A DNA stretch of 17,062 nucleotides from 73-13 sp035556075 (GTDB lineage Bacteria; Actinomycetota; Actinomycetes; Actinomycetales; Microbacteriaceae): assembly GCA_035556075.1 (NCBI GenBank), contig DATMFQ010000033.1:1-17062 (forward strand). Direction: 5' to 3'. Shown here piece by piece: positions 15,843 through 17,062 of this stretch (position 1 is its first letter; each line of letters opens with the position of its first letter). Position numbers and translations under genes: made by a program. Under the pieces are notes generated by a model, which made no database searches, was not told the DNA's origin, and saw nothing but the letters and a program-made list of their open reading frames with translations.

Positions 15843-16813
15843 GCCTGCCTCTCGTCCGGTGCCGCGTCGGGGTCAGCGGGGCGTTCGGTCAGGACCTCGC
15901 TGCTGGGCTCGCCGGTGTCCTCGAGTTCGAGCTCCAACTCGAGGACCTCGACGATCTCGGGCTCCGCGGCATCACCAAGCAACGCGGTCGAGGCGATCTC
16001 GGCGCGACGCGCCCACTCGACGGCCTCGGCCGGACGGCCGAGCTCCTCGAGCACCGTTGCGTAGGCGCTGAACAGCGCCGGGCTCCACGAATAGGCGGTA
16101 TCCGGGTCGAGCTGCGGGATCTCAAGCTCACGCAGGGCCGCGTCGGTCTGCCCGAGATCGAGCCGAGCGCCGGACATCGCGATTGCGAGGTCGACCTGCG
16201 CGGCCTCCGGCAGCGTGCCGCGCGGCACGGACCGACCGAGCTCGAGCGCACGTTCGGGACGACCAAGCCCCCGCTCGCAGTCGACCATGAGCGCCAGGTG
16301 GTCGTTGCTCCCCGAGATCCGCCGAAAGGTGCGCAGCTCACGCAGCGCGAGCGCAAAGTCCCCGGTGCGGTAGGCGGTCACCGACAACGTCTCCCGCACC
16401 ACCGCAAGACGACCGCCCTTACGGCTCGCGCTCAACGCGTGCTGATGCGCGAGGTCGGGGTCCTCATCGATGAGCCGAGCGGCCATGACGAGGTGACGCG
16501 CGACGAAGCCCTGATTCTCCTCGCTCAACTGGCGCAGCTCCCCGAGCACCTCCCTCGGCAGCTCTTTGCCGGTCACCTCAGCGGGCACCACCGGATCGAC
16601 AATGCGCGGCCGGACCGAGCGAGTATCGGGCGCATCGTCGGGGCGGGGCGGCGCCTTCCGCGGAGCGTACGCCGGGTGCGGCTTGCCAGCACGATCCGGT
16701 CGGCCGGAGTACCGCTGCCCATCCCGCCCGGGCTGCCGCGGGCCGGCGGAGCCGCCGCCCTGCCGGCCGCCGTCGCGGCGGGCCGGCCGTCGGTCGCTTG
16801 GGGAATCACTCAC
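15839..16813 (-). CDS. TPR-like repeat protein with disordered N-terminus
   Basis: About 324 residues, function unknown. The first 70 or so residues are rich in Arg, Gly, Pro and Asp and probably disordered and basic. The middle is alpha-helical with TPR-like repeats (for example RTGDFALALRELRTF, LGRPERALELG and LGRPAEAVEWARRAE). The tail is acidic, with a run of Glu-Leu pairs (about 15913-15950). No signal peptide, membrane segment or catalytic motif is seen, so it is likely cytosolic and a protein-binding scaffold. The GTG at 16813 is chosen because GGGAGG lies 9 bases upstream; ATG at 16822 (no spacing to that site) and GTG at 16846 are alternatives. It corresponds in position to M. tuberculosis Rv1691. 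It leads the tandem with HAD, the small ORF, tlyA, nadK and recN. Confidence 0.88.
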   Translation of the reverse strand: MSDSPSDRRPARRDGGRQGGGSAGPRQPGRDGQRYSGRPDRAGKPHPAYAPRKAPPRPDDAPDTRSVRPRIVDPVVPAEVTGKELPREVLGELRQLSEENQGFVARHLVMAARLIDEDPDLAHQHALSASRKGGRLAVVRETLSVTAYRTGDFALALRELRTFRRISGSNDHLALMVDCERGLGRPERALELGRSVPRGTLPEAAQVDLAIAMSGARLDLGQTDAALRELEIPQLDPDTAYSWSPALFSAYATVLEELGRPAEAVEWARRAEIASTALLGDAAEPEIVEVLELELELEDTGEPSSEVLTERPADPDAAPDERQA

Positions 16814-16879
16814 GGCGACCATCCTCCCATCCCGCGCCGCGACCACTTACCCGCGGCGTACCAGACAACTCCGGAAAAC

Positions 16880-16917
16880 CATGAAAGGCCGCCCCGTCAT
16901 CGGGGCGGCCTTTCATG
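16880..16917 (-). terminator. Intrinsic terminator of the rRNA operon
   Basis: A perfect 17-bp inverted repeat, CATGAAAGGCCGCCCCG and its complement, surrounds a 4-base loop (16897-16900). On the minus strand the stem is followed by GGTTTTCC, a short T-run, a few bases after the 5S 3' end, as expected for an rRNA operon terminator. The stem ends in AAAG/CTTT, so a weaker T-run is present on the plus strand too. The TPR gene begins 66 bases further on with no clear promoter of its own in the gap. Confidence 0.9.
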
Positions 16918-16924
16918 AAAGAAG

Positions 16925-17042
16925 TCCGGCGGTGTCCTACTCTCCCACAGGGTCCCCCCTGCAGTACCATCGGCGCTGAGAGCCTTAGCTTCCGGGTTCG
17001 GAATGTGACCGGGCGTTTCCCTCTCGCTATGGCCGCCGAAAC
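16925..17042 (-). rRNA. rrf: 5S ribosomal RNA
   Basis: Read on the minus strand the RNA begins near GTTTCGGCGG and ends near CCGCCGGA. These ends pair as helix I (with one G-U). Universal 5S blocks are present: CATTCCGAACCCGGAAG, CGCCGATGGTACTGC and GTGGGAGAGTAGG. The length of about 118 bases fits; the exact ends are uncertain by a few bases. 23S rRNA should lie just beyond the right edge on the same strand. Confidence 0.95.
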
Positions 17043-17062
17043 ACTATTGATTTAGGTGTTTC
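17038..17062. repeat. Inverted repeat in the 23S-5S spacer
   Basis: The arms GAAACAC (17038-17044) and GTGTTTC (17056-17062) are perfect complements around an AT-rich 11-base loop. One arm enters the 5' end of 5S. In the precursor RNA this could compete with or guide 5S maturation. The window ends at the repeat, so it may extend further. Confidence 0.5.

Noticed and set aside
1..17062. Mobile elements, CRISPR arrays, tRNAs or a dif site
   Set aside because: No transposase, terminal repeats, regularly spaced repeats, tRNA-like cloverleaf or AT-rich dif-like 28-mer was recognised.

Overview
The window is a compact, high-GC stretch with short gaps, many 4-base stop/start overlaps and several GTG starts. 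It reads as part of an actinobacterial chromosome, most likely Microbacteriaceae or a close relative. That placement is inference from the gene order, the protein sequences (thioredoxin, CTP synthase, ParA-like ATPase) and the 5S rRNA; no database was searched. Almost all genes lie on the minus strand, so transcription runs from high to low coordinates. Only the thioredoxin gene is on the plus strand.

Read in the direction of transcription, the right edge holds the end of an rRNA operon: a 5S rRNA (about 17042-16925) and a perfect 17-bp-stem terminator (16917-16880). Next comes a six-gene tandem: a TPR-like protein, a HAD phosphatase, a 47-residue small protein, tlyA-type rRNA methyltransferase, NAD kinase and recN. 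After a 110-base gap with a candidate promoter come pyrG (CTP synthase) and xerD. The xerD-parA gap has a 10-bp perfect inverted repeat and a strong candidate leaderless promoter. It opens a second tightly coupled operon: parA-like ATPase, scpA, scpB, rluB, prephenate dehydrogenase, cmk and der. der converges on the plus-strand thioredoxin gene. A divergent DHA2-type drug/H+ antiporter runs off the left edge.

Functionally this is housekeeping: chromosome segregation and condensation (ParA-like, ScpA/ScpB, XerD, RecN), nucleotide and cofactor supply (PyrG, Cmk, NadK), ribosome maturation (RluB, TlyA, Der, 5S) and tyrosine synthesis. From memory, the order TPR / HAD / small ORF / tlyA / nadK / recN / pyrG / xerD / parA / scpA / scpB / rluB / cmk / der matches the Mycobacterium tuberculosis Rv1691-Rv1713 region. 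The mycobacterial genes between recN and pyrG, and the NUDIX gene between pyrG and xerD, are absent here. A prephenate dehydrogenase sits between rluB and cmk.

I found no mobile element, CRISPR array, tRNA or obviously foreign segment, and no clearly new multi-gene system. The points most worth a second look are small: the 47-residue ORF, the xerD-parA inverted repeat, three starts with an actinobacterial -10 hexamer placed for leaderless transcription, and the orphan ParA-like ATPase fixed beside scpAB. No stretch over 300 bases lacks a gene; the longest gap is 1305-1464.
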